From Algoriphagus lutimaris (GTDB lineage: Bacteria; Bacteroidota; Bacteroidia; Cytophagales; Cyclobacteriaceae), in the NCBI RefSeq assembly GCF_017051705.1, contig NZ_JAFIDJ010000001.1, positions 2,199,786 through 2,263,785 on the forward strand: a DNA stretch of 64,000 nucleotides, written 5' to 3'. The notes below the pieces were generated by a model, which was not told the DNA's origin, ran no database searches, and saw only the letters and a list, made by a program, of their open reading frames with translations. A program made the translations under genes and the position numbers. Shown in pieces: positions 16,154 to 24,652 of this stretch; the first letter of the stretch is position 1; each line of letters starts with the position of its first letter.

Positions 16154-18435
16154 ATTGAATCGGTTGCCAGAGTATTGTGTGAATCTTCAAAAATCTCTTC
16201 CAATTTTTTTAGGCTTTGCTGATTTTTTAAAGTATAAATACTTGAAAGAATAGACTTTTTTTCTCTTGCTGTTAATCTCCAATTCAAAGAGGCTCGCTGC
16301 ATGGTTTCCTGACTACCACTCAATTCTCCTGGCTGTACCTTTTCAGGCGCATATTCAAATTCAACTTTTTCCAGATCAAAAGGCATTGACTCATCCATGT
16401 AATTAAACAATACTTCATTTTGAATGGTCTGTACATTATCCCAATTCGAATAAATATTTTTTAGAGGGATAAAAATTTTCTCCAAAATTTTCGAAGGATC
16501 GGTAGGTGGTATCTCTGTGGACTTTTCAGAATCCCGAATTGTAATTAACACCACCCCAGAAGTATTTTCTGAAATCCAATTTTGAAAAACGTATATAAAT
16601 CGTAACGCGTCTTGAATCCCAAAATTATCTGCCAAGCCAGTGTCCATCGTCTCCATTTCTGGAATGGAAGGCAATTGGACATTTGGAGTAATAAAAGGAA
16701 AGGTAGCACTCATTCTCAAGGCGGATAAAAAACGAAGATTTTCCGGATCATGATCATGAAAAAAACGAACAAAATCGATGGATTGCTTTTTTTCACCTTT
16801 TCCACTTTTACCAAGAACTGATGTTCCAAGGTAAGACATGGAGTTAGGAGAAATCACCAATTTTCTCCCATCATTGGTGATCAAGGATGTCACTGGCAAC
16901 ATTGGAATTTGAGCCGATTGTTCAGGCTCTTTGTAAGCTGAGATCGGTTTATCCATCACTCCTTCTGTATTAAGATTTAGTTGATTTTCAAAAGCAAATC
17001 CTCTGTCTTTCAAATGCCTGTACCCTCTATATTCAAAATATTGATTTCGAATTAATAAATCATTGACCAAAAGGGTGAAAATGATTGGGTTTAGATTATC
17101 TGCAGAAATTTGATCCAAGTATTTCGGATCCATCGGTTTAACTGTAGAGTCCGATTGAGATCGAAGATAAATCTCCCTAAAAAAAGCCTCTCCTATCACC
17201 CCTCCCGAGGCTCCAGTAAACAATTCCGTATGTTGGATGACCTCCCCCTGTTGAATATTATAAATGGACTGAAGAACATGAAAAGTCCAAAGCGAAGCTC
17301 TTTGTCCTCCACCACTTGCAGAAACAATAACTAATTTTGGTTTTTCCTCTGCTGGAAATTTGTTTTTCCAATTTGTCAACGTTTTGATGGTCCTCGCTCG
17401 ATCTTTGGCCACAGTATCAGGATGTAAAAGTTGATCAAGTCTTTGTAAATTATACAAGGCAGGTTTGACAGAATAATTGATTCCGAATGCCTCATGGGGT
17501 CTATTCAAAAAAGAAAAATTAGAAAAATAGTTGACCAGAAACAACATAGCGATTACTGCTACCGTCGACCATTTTCTAAGCCAAAAACTTACTGCTCCCA
17601 CCAGCATGACAAGGATGGCCAATAGGAGTGTCACACTCATTGCTGCGGGAAATTGAAGGATCGGATTTTCTTTAAAAACCCCTAAAAACAAAACAAAAAG
17701 TATAAGAAATACCTGAATCAAAAATAGATTAAGGTGATTTTGATCAAATACTCTAAGCAATTTTGTTCCTTCGAATCTAGAAATATCGGGACGAACCTTT
17801 TCAAATTTTAAGTTCAAATTCAGGTAGTATAAGACCTTATCTTGTTTTGACTTCAATTCTTTATACTGACTGATTACATTGGCCCGAGTGAACCTGACTT
17901 TTCGAAGCCGCTTATCCACCGAGCCGGCAAAAAGAATAAAAAAGTCCTTATTAGTAAATGAAAAATAACCAAAAATCAGTGCATAAGACAATAAACTTCC
18001 ACCCGCAAAACCCAGGAAATAATAAAAGACAAACCATTCTGAAGATAAATCATTCCCTAATTGAAATGTGATAAATTTGATGCAGTAAATAGAATAAAAT
18101 ATAAAAGGGACGATGAAGTTATTTATACAGAAATGAATAAAGGGTTTGGAAAGAACAGCCAAAAATTTGAATTGGCTTCCATCCATGATATAGGTAGTCA
18201 TGTGGAAAGCCATGGTCAATACTGCAAAACCTATCCCCATCATCATAAAGCTTACCCAAGATACATGATGCAAGTATTCTGGATCTAGAAAAAGAAAAGG
18301 GATCCCTAACATTACCCCAAACTTTTCTAAAATAATCCCCGAGAGTACCACCCAAATAAAAATAAGAGCTAGATTTTTTCTGAGATGTAGAAGTAAAAGT
18401 TGTACTGGAAAACTATACCAAATTTTTTCTCGCAT
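16147..18435 (-). CDS. Membrane-anchored patatin-like phospholipase
   Basis: A 762-residue protein with two parts. Residues 1 to about 310 contain roughly seven or eight hydrophobic segments (about 20-38, 58-82, 100-125, 133-160, 235-253, 263-286, 290-307). The C-terminal part is a patatin domain. It has the oxyanion-hole segment ASGGGQRAS (373-381), the nucleophile elbow GASGG (S410) and a catalytic Asp in MDTGLADNFG (D598), which replaces the usual DGG/DGA with DTG. The Ser-Asp dyad is intact, so lipid acyl hydrolase activity is expected, probably on the cytoplasmic face. The large membrane domain is not one I recognise. It is transcribed alone. Confidence 0.85.
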   Translation of the reverse strand: MREKIWYSFPVQLLLLHLRKNLALIFIWVVLSGIILEKFGVMLGIPFLFLDPEYLHHVSWVSFMMMGIGFAVLTMAFHMTTYIMDGSQFKFLAVLSKPFIHFCINNFIVPFIFYSIYCIKFITFQLGNDLSSEWFVFYYFLGFAGGSLLSYALIFGYFSFTNKDFFILFAGSVDKRLRKVRFTRANVISQYKELKSKQDKVLYYLNLNLKFEKVRPDISRFEGTKLLRVFDQNHLNLFLIQVFLILFVLFLGVFKENPILQFPAAMSVTLLLAILVMLVGAVSFWLRKWSTVAVIAMLFLVNYFSNFSFLNRPHEAFGINYSVKPALYNLQRLDQLLHPDTVAKDRARTIKTLTNWKNKFPAEEKPKLVIVSASGGGQRASLWTFHVLQSIYNIQQGEVIQHTELFTGASGGVIGEAFFREIYLRSQSDSTVKPMDPKYLDQISADNLNPIIFTLLVNDLLIRNQYFEYRGYRHLKDRGFAFENQLNLNTEGVMDKPISAYKEPEQSAQIPMLPVTSLITNDGRKLVISPNSMSYLGTSVLGKSGKGEKKQSIDFVRFFHDHDPENLRFLSALRMSATFPFITPNVQLPSIPEMETMDTGLADNFGIQDALRFIYVFQNWISENTSGVVLITIRDSEKSTEIPPTDPSKILEKIFIPLKNIYSNWDNVQTIQNEVLFNYMDESMPFDLEKVEFEYAPEKVQPGELSGSQETMQRASLNWRLTAREKKSILSSIYTLKNQQSLKKLEEIFEDSHNTLATDSIQ

Positions 18436-18650
18436 ACTTTACTATTTGTTTTCAATTTACAGCTTTTATCAAACCTGAACCAATTCCATGGGAAAAGGAA
18501 AACCTAAATTCTGGATTAAAAAAAAATTCAACTGTATATGATTTATTTTCAATCACTTAATCTAACATCAAAATAAATAGGAAGTACTTTTAACATGAAT
18601 TTCATGGTTGTTCAAATGATAAGATTTAGATTCACGATTCAAAATAATGA

Positions 18651-19151
18651 ATGATGAGAACTTGGTTTTTGTGTAAAGTAAAATATGCGAAGGAGAATGA
18701 AGAAGGGTTGTTAAAAAACATCTCTGAACAGTATTTGGTAGATGCTGTATCATTCACAGAAGCAGAAGCAATAATATATGACCGTTTAGGCTCCCAAATC
18801 AGAGGAGATTTTCAAGTTACTAGCTTAAGCAAGAGTAACATTGTGGATGTCTTTTTCTTTGAGGATGCCGATATCTGGTATAAGTGTAAAGTGTCCTATC
18901 TAGTTTCTGATGGAGAGAGCGGTAAGGAGAAAAAGGTAACTCAGTATATGATTGTGACGGCCTCTGATGTCAAAGAAGCTTATGATAGAATACAAGAAAG
19001 CTTAAGCAATATGTTGGTGAGTTTTAGAGTTCCTGATATCGTGGAAAGCCCGATTGTAGAGGTGTTCCCTTATGAGAAAGATGAGTTAGCTGAGCAATTG
19101 CCTGAAGGTAATTTCAAGCCACTCTCTGAGGTTCAGGAAACTGAAGATTAA
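18651..19151 (+). CDS. DUF4494 family protein
   Basis: A 166-residue cytosolic protein matching the Bacteroidota family DUF4494. It begins WFLCKVKYAKENEEGL, has the central EAEAIIYDRLGSQIRGDFQVTSLSKSNIVDVFFFEDADIWYKCKVSY, and repeats a similar strand-helix pattern in the second half (WYKCKVSYLVSDG...VTASDVKEAYDRIQESL). This suggests an internal duplication. ATG 18651 and 18654 are both possible. No function is established. It is followed directly by a strong hairpin terminator. The convergent DUF6515 gene ends on the other side of the same hairpin. Confidence 0.85.
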   Translation: MMRTWFLCKVKYAKENEEGLLKNISEQYLVDAVSFTEAEAIIYDRLGSQIRGDFQVTSLSKSNIVDVFFFEDADIWYKCKVSYLVSDGESGKEKKVTQYMIVTASDVKEAYDRIQESLSNMLVSFRVPDIVESPIVEVFPYEKDELAEQLPEGNFKPLSEVQETED

Positions 19152-19189
19152 AAATAAGGGCCTTGACATATCAAGGCCCTTATTTATTT
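19152..19189. terminator. Bidirectional rho-independent terminator
   Basis: A perfect 15-bp stem (19152-19166 with 19171-19185) encloses a CATA loop. It is flanked by A-rich and T-rich sequence on both sides. It begins immediately after the DUF4494 stop codon and lies 13 nt beyond the stop of the convergent DUF6515 gene. Confidence 0.9.
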
Positions 19190-19202
19190 CATAAAATTAA
19201 GT

Positions 19203-20204
19203 TCACTCCTCCACTTCTTCAACCTGAACTATCTCATACATATCTTTTCCATCTTCTTGCACAGGCATATAATATGTGTCTCCTATTTTGACATATGTTT
19301 GATCTCCGACTTTCACCTCTTCCCCTCCTTCAGGTAAAGCGTCCACAACTGCCCCTGCTGGAGGCGGAACTACCGTATAGCCACCATCACTTTTCTCGTA
19401 AAAGGTCCCTCCGTAGTAATAATTGTTTACAGTCGGGCTAACTTCTACCTCTTTTGATTCTTTAGGTATTACTTTCACTGTGGCCCCCTGAGGAGCTTCC
19501 ACTACTACATATCCATCATCTGTTTCCACATAAAATACTCCTTCATTATAATTATAATCCTGATTTTCAATAGATACTATGATCGCTGTTGTTGCAAGAG
19601 CAGCTACAAAAAATCCCCATGGATGCCAAACTGGCCCCCAGTAATAGGGCCTGTAGGGATGATAATAATAGGGTCTAAACCAACTAAAACCGTATCCACC
19701 CCAGATATACGGGGGTCTAGGATAAGGTCTATATGGTGGCCTGTAGGGACGGTAATTCCGAACATGATTATTTCGGACATTGACATTGTTCCTATTGATC
19801 GTAATATTATTGTTTATGGTATTTCGATTACCTCCTCCTCGATTATCGGAAGGATTATTTCGAATATTGGACACCTTGCTATTGTTTGCCCTGTCTCTGG
19901 TTACTTTATTGGCTCCCCCATTTAAGGTCGGACGGGAACTGGAGTTTTTTGGGTGAATATTATCCCGGCTACTCATATTAGGTCTTGAAGAAGGACTGGT
20001 AGAGGGTCTTGTAGCTGGCCTAGTAGAAGGTCTTGAAGGAGGTCTGCTCATCTCCCTTGATGGTGCTTGCCTAGTTGTGGCAGGTCTAGCTCCCGCTCTT
20101 CCAGCTCCTGCTCTCACCCTTTGTGCCTGGGCTAAGTCTGAAATGAAAACCATACCAATTAATCCAACACCCAAAACCCATAATTTAATTCTTAACTTTT
20201 CCAT
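19203..20204 (-). CDS. DUF6515-like exported protein with R/P/S- and RPY-rich repeats
   Basis: A 333-residue protein with an N-terminal hydrophobic segment ending near LAQA (residues 8-28), probably a signal peptide. Residues about 30-150 are basic, low-complexity sequence (RPPSRPSTRPATRPST; N/R-rich NNNITINRNN). Residues about 150-200 hold RPY/PPY repeats rich in W and Y. A single membrane segment follows (FFVAALATTAIIVSI). Two related C-terminal beta units remain: GVFYVETDDGYVVVEAPQGATV and GTFYEKSDGGYTVVPPPAGAVV. This layout matches DUF6515. It lies 20 nt downstream of a DUF2092 gene in a probable operon. Its function is unknown, and an envelope location is inferred. Confidence 0.8.
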   Translation of the reverse strand: MEKLRIKLWVLGVGLIGMVFISDLAQAQRVRAGAGRAGARPATTRQAPSREMSRPPSRPSTRPATRPSTSPSSRPNMSSRDNIHPKNSSSRPTLNGGANKVTRDRANNSKVSNIRNNPSDNRGGGNRNTINNNITINRNNVNVRNNHVRNYRPYRPPYRPYPRPPYIWGGYGFSWFRPYYYHPYRPYYWGPVWHPWGFFVAALATTAIIVSIENQDYNYNEGVFYVETDDGYVVVEAPQGATVKVIPKESKEVEVSPTVNNYYYGGTFYEKSDGGYTVVPPPAGAVVDALPEGGEEVKVGDQTYVKIGDTYYMPVQEDGKDMYEIVQVEEVEE

Positions 20205-20224
20205 TGCTCGATTTCTTTAACAAG

Positions 20225-20956
20225 TTAGTTCTGTCTCATCCAAGTAATTTGCTTTGCACTTGGTGGGGGAGAAAATTCAAATATGGAATCTGGATAATCT
20301 TGATTGATTTCCCAATCCGAAAAGTCCGTTTCATGCTGATTCGCATAAGGCCCATCAAAATAGGTAATTAGCGTTTTGATTGGTAAAAAATAAGAATCAT
20401 CAGAAATCCATATTTGTACAGTAATCGACTCATTACTTCCAGCTATATGAAAGGCTCTCTTCCCTTCGACTTGCGCTATTCCCAAAAATCCTACATAGTC
20501 CATTTGTTCTGTAAAATCTTTTGAAAAGCTAGGGTATAAAAAGTCAGCTGTAGTTAATTCAATCCCAAAATCGGTATATAACCAATCAATGGTTTCAATC
20601 AAGTTATCAGGTGCATCAGCTACGGTATAGATATTATTTTGGTAAGAATAATAAATCACCTGCTCTCCATTATAGGAGTATAAATCCTCTTTATTTTCCC
20701 CATGAATCCGGGCTGAAAGTTTATTAGGACCCTCAATTTTCACATCGCTACTTGAAAAAACCTTGATGAAAAAATCCTCTGCATAAACCAGATCCCTTGA
20801 AACAGTGGAAGTAAATCCCAAACTTTTCAATTCCCCGAAAACGGAACTCATTCTATCCAAGATAATTACCGCAGTGGTATCTATGCTTTTCTCTTGAGCT
20901 TTAGCCATTTCGAAAACCAGTAAAAGCATTAGCCCAAAACATAACTTTTTCAACAT
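20225..20956 (-). CDS. DUF2092 exported protein (LolA-like fold)
   Basis: A 243-residue protein with a signal peptide (MLKKLCFGLMLLLVFEMAKAQ). The mature part matches DUF2092. It opens with a helix (AVIILDRMSSVFGELKSLGFTS), continues with strands including YSYNGEQVIYYSYQNNIYT, and ends with ESITVQIWISDDSYFLPIKTLITY and FSPPPSAKQI. DUF2092 proteins are predicted to share the LolA/LolB half-barrel, which suggests lipid or lipoprotein binding in the periplasm; this is inference. Starts at 20971 (MFKSSNM) or 20989 are possible and leave the signal peptide intact. It precedes the DUF6515 gene, so the two products may work together at the envelope. Confidence 0.78.
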   Translation of the reverse strand: MLKKLCFGLMLLLVFEMAKAQEKSIDTTAVIILDRMSSVFGELKSLGFTSTVSRDLVYAEDFFIKVFSSSDVKIEGPNKLSARIHGENKEDLYSYNGEQVIYYSYQNNIYTVADAPDNLIETIDWLYTDFGIELTTADFLYPSFSKDFTEQMDYVGFLGIAQVEGKRAFHIAGSNESITVQIWISDDSYFLPIKTLITYFDGPYANQHETDFSDWEINQDYPDSIFEFSPPPSAKQITWMRQN

Positions 20957-21025
20957 ATTACTTGATTTAAACATGAAAAATAAAATCAAGATAAATATTC
21001 TTTTAATTAAATTCTATTATTCCAA

Positions 21026-21634
21026 TCATTCAAGTGCTGTAATTTGATGTGTAATCACAAATTGAATCAAATCCTCTACAGGAATACCTGCTCGTTGAGA
21101 AGCATCTTGAATATCTTCTCGGCTTACTTGAGCTGCAAAAGTTTTATCCTTCAATCGTTTCTTGACTCCTTTGACTTCCATACCCGCATATCCTGTGGGA
21201 CGCATCAAAGAATAAGCATGCACGAATCCACTTAATTCATCAAAAGCATATAACATTTTATCCATTTCAGATTCAGGCTCTACTCCAAAATACCGAGGCC
21301 CATGGGAGGCTATGGCTCTTATCATTCCTGGATCTAAATTCCTGGACTCTAATTCTTCAATTATTTTCTTACAATGCTGATCAGGCCATTGATCCCAATC
21401 GGCATCATGAAGCAAACCAGCCAAATACCAGAGATGTTGAACTTCATCTGGGTAATTTTTACTATGTGCATAGGTTTTCATTAAATGCCCCACTTGAAGC
21501 ATATGAACTTTTAATTTTTCGTTTTTCACCCATTCGTCCAGTAGAGTAAGTGCCTCTTCTTTTGAAATTGCTTTGCCTTCATTTTGTGGGTTTCCAAAAC
21601 TACTTCTATTTAAATTCAACGTCTCTTGATTCAT
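21026..21634 (-). CDS. HD-domain hydrolase
   Basis: A 202-residue cytosolic protein with an HD phosphohydrolase domain. The first ligand histidine lies in HMLQVGHLM, the HD pair is in LAGLLHDADWD (residues about 90-100), and later ligands are in IASHGP and YAFDELSGFVHAY. The conserved C-terminal helices (VKGVKKRLKDKTFAAQVSREDI) are typical of the small HD family often annotated as hydrolases acting on nucleotides. The substrate is unknown. It is divergent from the PAS-domain gene. The spacer to the next minus gene (69 nt) is small enough for read-through. Confidence 0.82.
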   Translation of the reverse strand: MNQETLNLNRSSFGNPQNEGKAISKEEALTLLDEWVKNEKLKVHMLQVGHLMKTYAHSKNYPDEVQHLWYLAGLLHDADWDQWPDQHCKKIIEELESRNLDPGMIRAIASHGPRYFGVEPESEMDKMLYAFDELSGFVHAYSLMRPTGYAGMEVKGVKKRLKDKTFAAQVSREDIQDASQRAGIPVEDLIQFVITHQITALE

Positions 21635-21704
21635 TTCAAATATATTTTTTTGTATTTTAAATTATATTTTATGTAATTAGATGCAAAATTTGCTATTTTC
21701 ATAA

Positions 21705-22781
21705 ATGATCAAGGTCAAAGCTTTAGAACTATTAGCCCAAGCAGCCATCACTTCAGAGTATTTCATGCAGGTGACCATGGATAAGACTGGATTAATTCTA
21801 AGTTCTGATTCAGGTATTGGCCCTATTCCATCACTTTTTGACAAAACCGAAAAACCAATTCATTTTCCCGATTGCTTCCTTTCTTCAGATTGGATAAAGT
21901 ATGAAAATAATAGAATAAAAGCTTGGCATCATCACCAACAATCATTTTTGGTGGACCTTCAGAAAATTAACTATCCATCCGGAAATTTAATAAAAACCAG
22001 ATGGGAGTTCTTTTTCATTTCAGAAGATTTTGGAACCTGTTTAGGGATTGGTCATCCCTTGGATCCTTTAAAGCCATACAATATAAGGTTGGGAGACTTT
22101 ATGGATAGTGAAGATTCATCTTCCGAAATCATTGACACCCTATTGGAAGATAAATTATTGGGTTTTTGGGAATTCAACCCTTTTGAAAAAGTAAATACCA
22201 TCAGCTCTGGACTAGCCCAAACCTTAGGGTACACGGAAGAAGAAATAGAAACAAAGGGCAAAATTTCTTGGGAGAAACACATCCATCAGGAAGATTACCG
22301 GCTATTAACTCAAGAACTAACACTTCATTTTAAATCCATTGGAAGTATTCCTTTTAAAAAGGAGTTTAGGTTAGTCTCTAAAAGAAATCAGACGATATGG
22401 GTAATCGCTTTCGGAAAAACCATCCAATGGACCGTGGAAGGAGTACCTAAAAAAGTACAAGGAATTATTTTGGATATAACTGAAAAGAAAAAACAGGATC
22501 TTTGGATGAAGGAACACCAATATTTTTTGAAAGAATTGGCATTCCAGCAATCCCATACCCTCCGGGCTAGAGTCGCCAATATTTTAGGACTAATTGATAT
22601 TTTGGATATCGAACAGCAATCTATAGAATCCAAGCGAATATTAGACATCATCAAGAAAGAGACAGTTCAGCTTGACCAAGCCTTGAAAAAAAGCATCAAA
22701 GAGTCAGTTAATCAAAATAAAAATTTTGAAAAGGATTCAGACTCTCTTTCTTCAATTCAAAAAGAAGTCAAAAGTTCCTGA
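21705..22781 (+). CDS. PAS-domain protein with kinase dimerisation helix but no ATPase domain
   Basis: A 358-residue protein. Residues about 1-125 may form a divergent PAS/GAF-like sensor. Residues about 145-262 are a PAS domain with its C-terminal extension (LLGFWEFNPFEKVNTISSGLAQTLGY ... VQGIILDITEKKKQ). A segment resembling the histidine-kinase DHp H-box follows: AFQQSHTLRARVANILGLIDIL, with H284 in the phospho-acceptor position. The protein then ends after about 70 residues without any N, G1 or G2 box. It thus looks like a sensor with a phosphorylatable or dimerising helix but no kinase domain. No response regulator is adjacent. It is followed by a terminator. Confidence 0.8.
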   Translation: MIKVKALELLAQAAITSEYFMQVTMDKTGLILSSDSGIGPIPSLFDKTEKPIHFPDCFLSSDWIKYENNRIKAWHHHQQSFLVDLQKINYPSGNLIKTRWEFFFISEDFGTCLGIGHPLDPLKPYNIRLGDFMDSEDSSSEIIDTLLEDKLLGFWEFNPFEKVNTISSGLAQTLGYTEEEIETKGKISWEKHIHQEDYRLLTQELTLHFKSIGSIPFKKEFRLVSKRNQTIWVIAFGKTIQWTVEGVPKKVQGIILDITEKKKQDLWMKEHQYFLKELAFQQSHTLRARVANILGLIDILDIEQQSIESKRILDIIKKETVQLDQALKKSIKESVNQNKNFEKDSDSLSSIQKEVKSS

Positions 22782-22802
22782 TTTTCCATTTGGATTTTAA
22801 AT

Positions 22803-22824
22803 AGCCCCAAATCACTTTGGGGCT
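22803..22824. terminator. Hairpin terminator between convergent genes
   Basis: A 9-bp stem AGCCCCAAA / TTTGGGGCT with loop TCAC lies between the PAS gene stop and the SDR gene stop. Its right arm touches the SDR stop codon. A T-run at 22831-22836 follows on the plus strand. It probably serves both genes. Confidence 0.8.
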
Positions 22825-23696
22825 TAGCGCTTTTTTCCCCTTGAGACTTCCATCATATCCCACATTTCCTCAGGGATTTGGTCCAAATTATTAAACTCGC
22901 CAGCCCCTTTTAACCATTCTCCACCATCAATGGTAATTACTTCTCCATTGACATAAGATGAATAATCAGAAACTAGATATGCTGCTAAATTGGCCAACTC
23001 TTGATGTTCTCCCACTCTACCTACGGGCACTTTTTTAGCGGGGTCAAATTTCTTTACCAAATCGCCTGGAAGCAACCTACTCCAAGCTCCTTCTGTCGGG
23101 AATGGACCAGGTGCAATGGCATTGGAGCGGATTCCATACTTTGCCCATTCCACCGCCAAAGATCTGGTCATAGCCAACACCCCTGCTTTTGCAGCTGCTG
23201 ATGGAACAACATAAGCGGAACCTGTCCAAGCATAAGTAGTTACAATATTTAAAAATGTTCCTTTTTGTTTTTTTTCAATCCAGCTTTTCCCTGCTGTTAA
23301 AGTCACTTGTGAGGTACCTTTCAACACGATATCCAGCACTGTATTAAAAGCGTTGGTAGACAATCTCTCTGTGGGACTAATAAAATTTCCGGCTGCATTG
23401 TTTAAGACCACATCTATCTGGCCTAGTTCTGTCACAGCTGCACTCCACATGGCTTCTACCTGTTCAATATCCCGGACATCACAAGCCAAAGGAATTACTT
23501 TCCCTCCTTTTTGAGACATCATTTCATTTGCGGTTTCCTGCAGAATCTCCAATTTTCGAGAAGTAATCACCAGATTCGCCCCCAATTCCAAAAAATACTC
23601 TCCCATTGATTTCCCCAAACCTGTACCTCCTCCCGTAATGAGAATATTCTTTCCTTTTAAAGCTCCTTCTTTGAGCATACCATCTAAATAATTCAT
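22824..23696 (-). CDS. SDR oxidoreductase, 2,4-dienoyl-CoA reductase-like
   Basis: A 290-residue short-chain dehydrogenase. It has the NADP(H) motif TGGGTGLGKSMG, then NNAAGNF. The region SAYVVPSAAAKAGVLAMTRSLAVEWAKYG and the C-terminal PVGRVGEHQELANLAAYLVSDYSSYVNGEVITIDGGEWL resemble mammalian DECR1. In that family a Ser/Lys pair acts with an upstream Asn/Tyr instead of the classical YxxxK. The likely reaction is NADPH-dependent reduction of 2,4-dienoyl-CoA during unsaturated fatty-acid beta-oxidation. I chose ATG 23696; 23732 is also open. No other beta-oxidation gene is adjacent. Confidence 0.85.
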   Translation of the reverse strand: MNYLDGMLKEGALKGKNILITGGGTGLGKSMGEYFLELGANLVITSRKLEILQETANEMMSQKGGKVIPLACDVRDIEQVEAMWSAAVTELGQIDVVLNNAAGNFISPTERLSTNAFNTVLDIVLKGTSQVTLTAGKSWIEKKQKGTFLNIVTTYAWTGSAYVVPSAAAKAGVLAMTRSLAVEWAKYGIRSNAIAPGPFPTEGAWSRLLPGDLVKKFDPAKKVPVGRVGEHQELANLAAYLVSDYSSYVNGEVITIDGGEWLKGAGEFNNLDQIPEEMWDMMEVSRGKKR

Positions 23697-23799
23697 ACTT
23701 ATTTTGGATTCATTCCTACCCAAGATAGGCATTCGGCCTAGTAATTGAAAGGAAGAATTGTTCGCAAAAAGATTCTAATTTTACAGTAGTAGTTTACGC

Positions 23800-24606
23800 A
23801 TGAAAAGATTCAACTTTTTTTTCATCCTTTTAAGTATCGCATTAGCTTCTTGTCAGGAGGATGCCGATAAAGTCATTAGCACAGATTTGCCTACAGAGGC
23901 CAATCAGCTATTTGACCTCAGCAATGCTTGGAGCGAAAGTTTATACTTTGCCTTACTTTCATTTGACGAATACCAGGCGATGGATACGGCCAGTACACTA
24001 CCTGGCTGCCCAGAATTATTAATAGAAGAGGATACGAGAAAAGTATTCTTGAATTTTGATGCCGAAATCGAATGTGAACAGGCTGGAAATGATAAAAGGT
24101 CAGGAAAGATCGTTTTGGAATATGCACTATCAAATAGTAACTCAGCCACATGGACTCTAGAATATGATAATTATTCTTTCAATGGAAGTAGTGTCAAAGG
24201 TATCAGAAGTTTTAAAAAAGATAATTCCAATCAAATTATTGAAAGCTTTAACCCTATAACTCTAACCACAGAGGAAAAGCTAAACTCTGTCTTCTCTGGC
24301 GACATAAAACATTCAGGGGGAACGGTATTTTCCAATGGCATAGGCTTTATCTCTGGAGGGAACCTCCATGGAGTGAATCCGGCAGGAAGAGATTTTAACA
24401 TTGAAATCCCTTTTGACAGATTGATGCTTTCCTCTTGCTTTCAGGAAAACAAATTGATGCCAGTAGCAGGTTCTGAAGTTTGGAGTGTTAGCCGAGGTTC
24501 CTCCAAAAATGTCACCTATCAGCTGCAATATGAATTATTGGATTCCTGTAATGTGGCCGCCAATGTTATCCTTCCTGACGGAAGGTCCCTTCTCTTAAAC
24601 CCATAA
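23800..24606 (+). CDS. Hypothetical lipoprotein
   Basis: A 268-residue protein with a lipoprotein signal: a hydrophobic stretch (FFFILLSIALAS), then the lipobox LASC with the lipidated cysteine at residue 18, followed by acidic residues QEDAD. The mature part is rich in Ser, Asn and Asp with beta-strand patterns and four further cysteines (CPELL, IECEQ, SSCFQ, LDSCN) that could pair in the periplasm or on the surface. I recognise no domain. It is transcribed alone, divergent from the SDR gene, and closed by a clear terminator. Confidence 0.75.
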   Translation: MKRFNFFFILLSIALASCQEDADKVISTDLPTEANQLFDLSNAWSESLYFALLSFDEYQAMDTASTLPGCPELLIEEDTRKVFLNFDAEIECEQAGNDKRSGKIVLEYALSNSNSATWTLEYDNYSFNGSSVKGIRSFKKDNSNQIIESFNPITLTTEEKLNSVFSGDIKHSGGTVFSNGIGFISGGNLHGVNPAGRDFNIEIPFDRLMLSSCFQENKLMPVAGSEVWSVSRGSSKNVTYQLQYELLDSCNVAANVILPDGRSLLLNP

Positions 24607-24636
24607 AAAAAGGCAGCTTTAAGGCTGCCTTTTAAT
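24607..24636. terminator. Rho-independent terminator
   Basis: A 10-bp stem (AAAAGGCAGC / GCTGCCTTTT) with a 6-nt loop starts right after the lipoprotein stop. It lies 17 nt beyond the ahcY stop on the other strand, so it can serve both. Confidence 0.85.
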
Positions 24637-24652
24637 TTAAATCCAACTTTGA

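Noticed and set aside
18594-18606. 13-bp dyad CATGAATTTCATG upstream of DUF4494
   Set aside because: It is short and A/T-rich with no second copy or promoter association, so chance is likely.
19640-19790. Repetitive DNA in the RPY-coding part of the DUF6515 gene considered as a tandem repeat locus
   Set aside because: The repeats are irregular in length and codon use. They follow from the protein's RPY/PPY composition rather than a DNA satellite.
21637-21644. TATATTTG, an exact -7 match on the minus strand before the HD gene
   Set aside because: It lies only 3-10 nt from the start codon and has no -33 partner, so it would give a leaderless or internal start. Chance occurrence in A/T-rich sequence is likelier.
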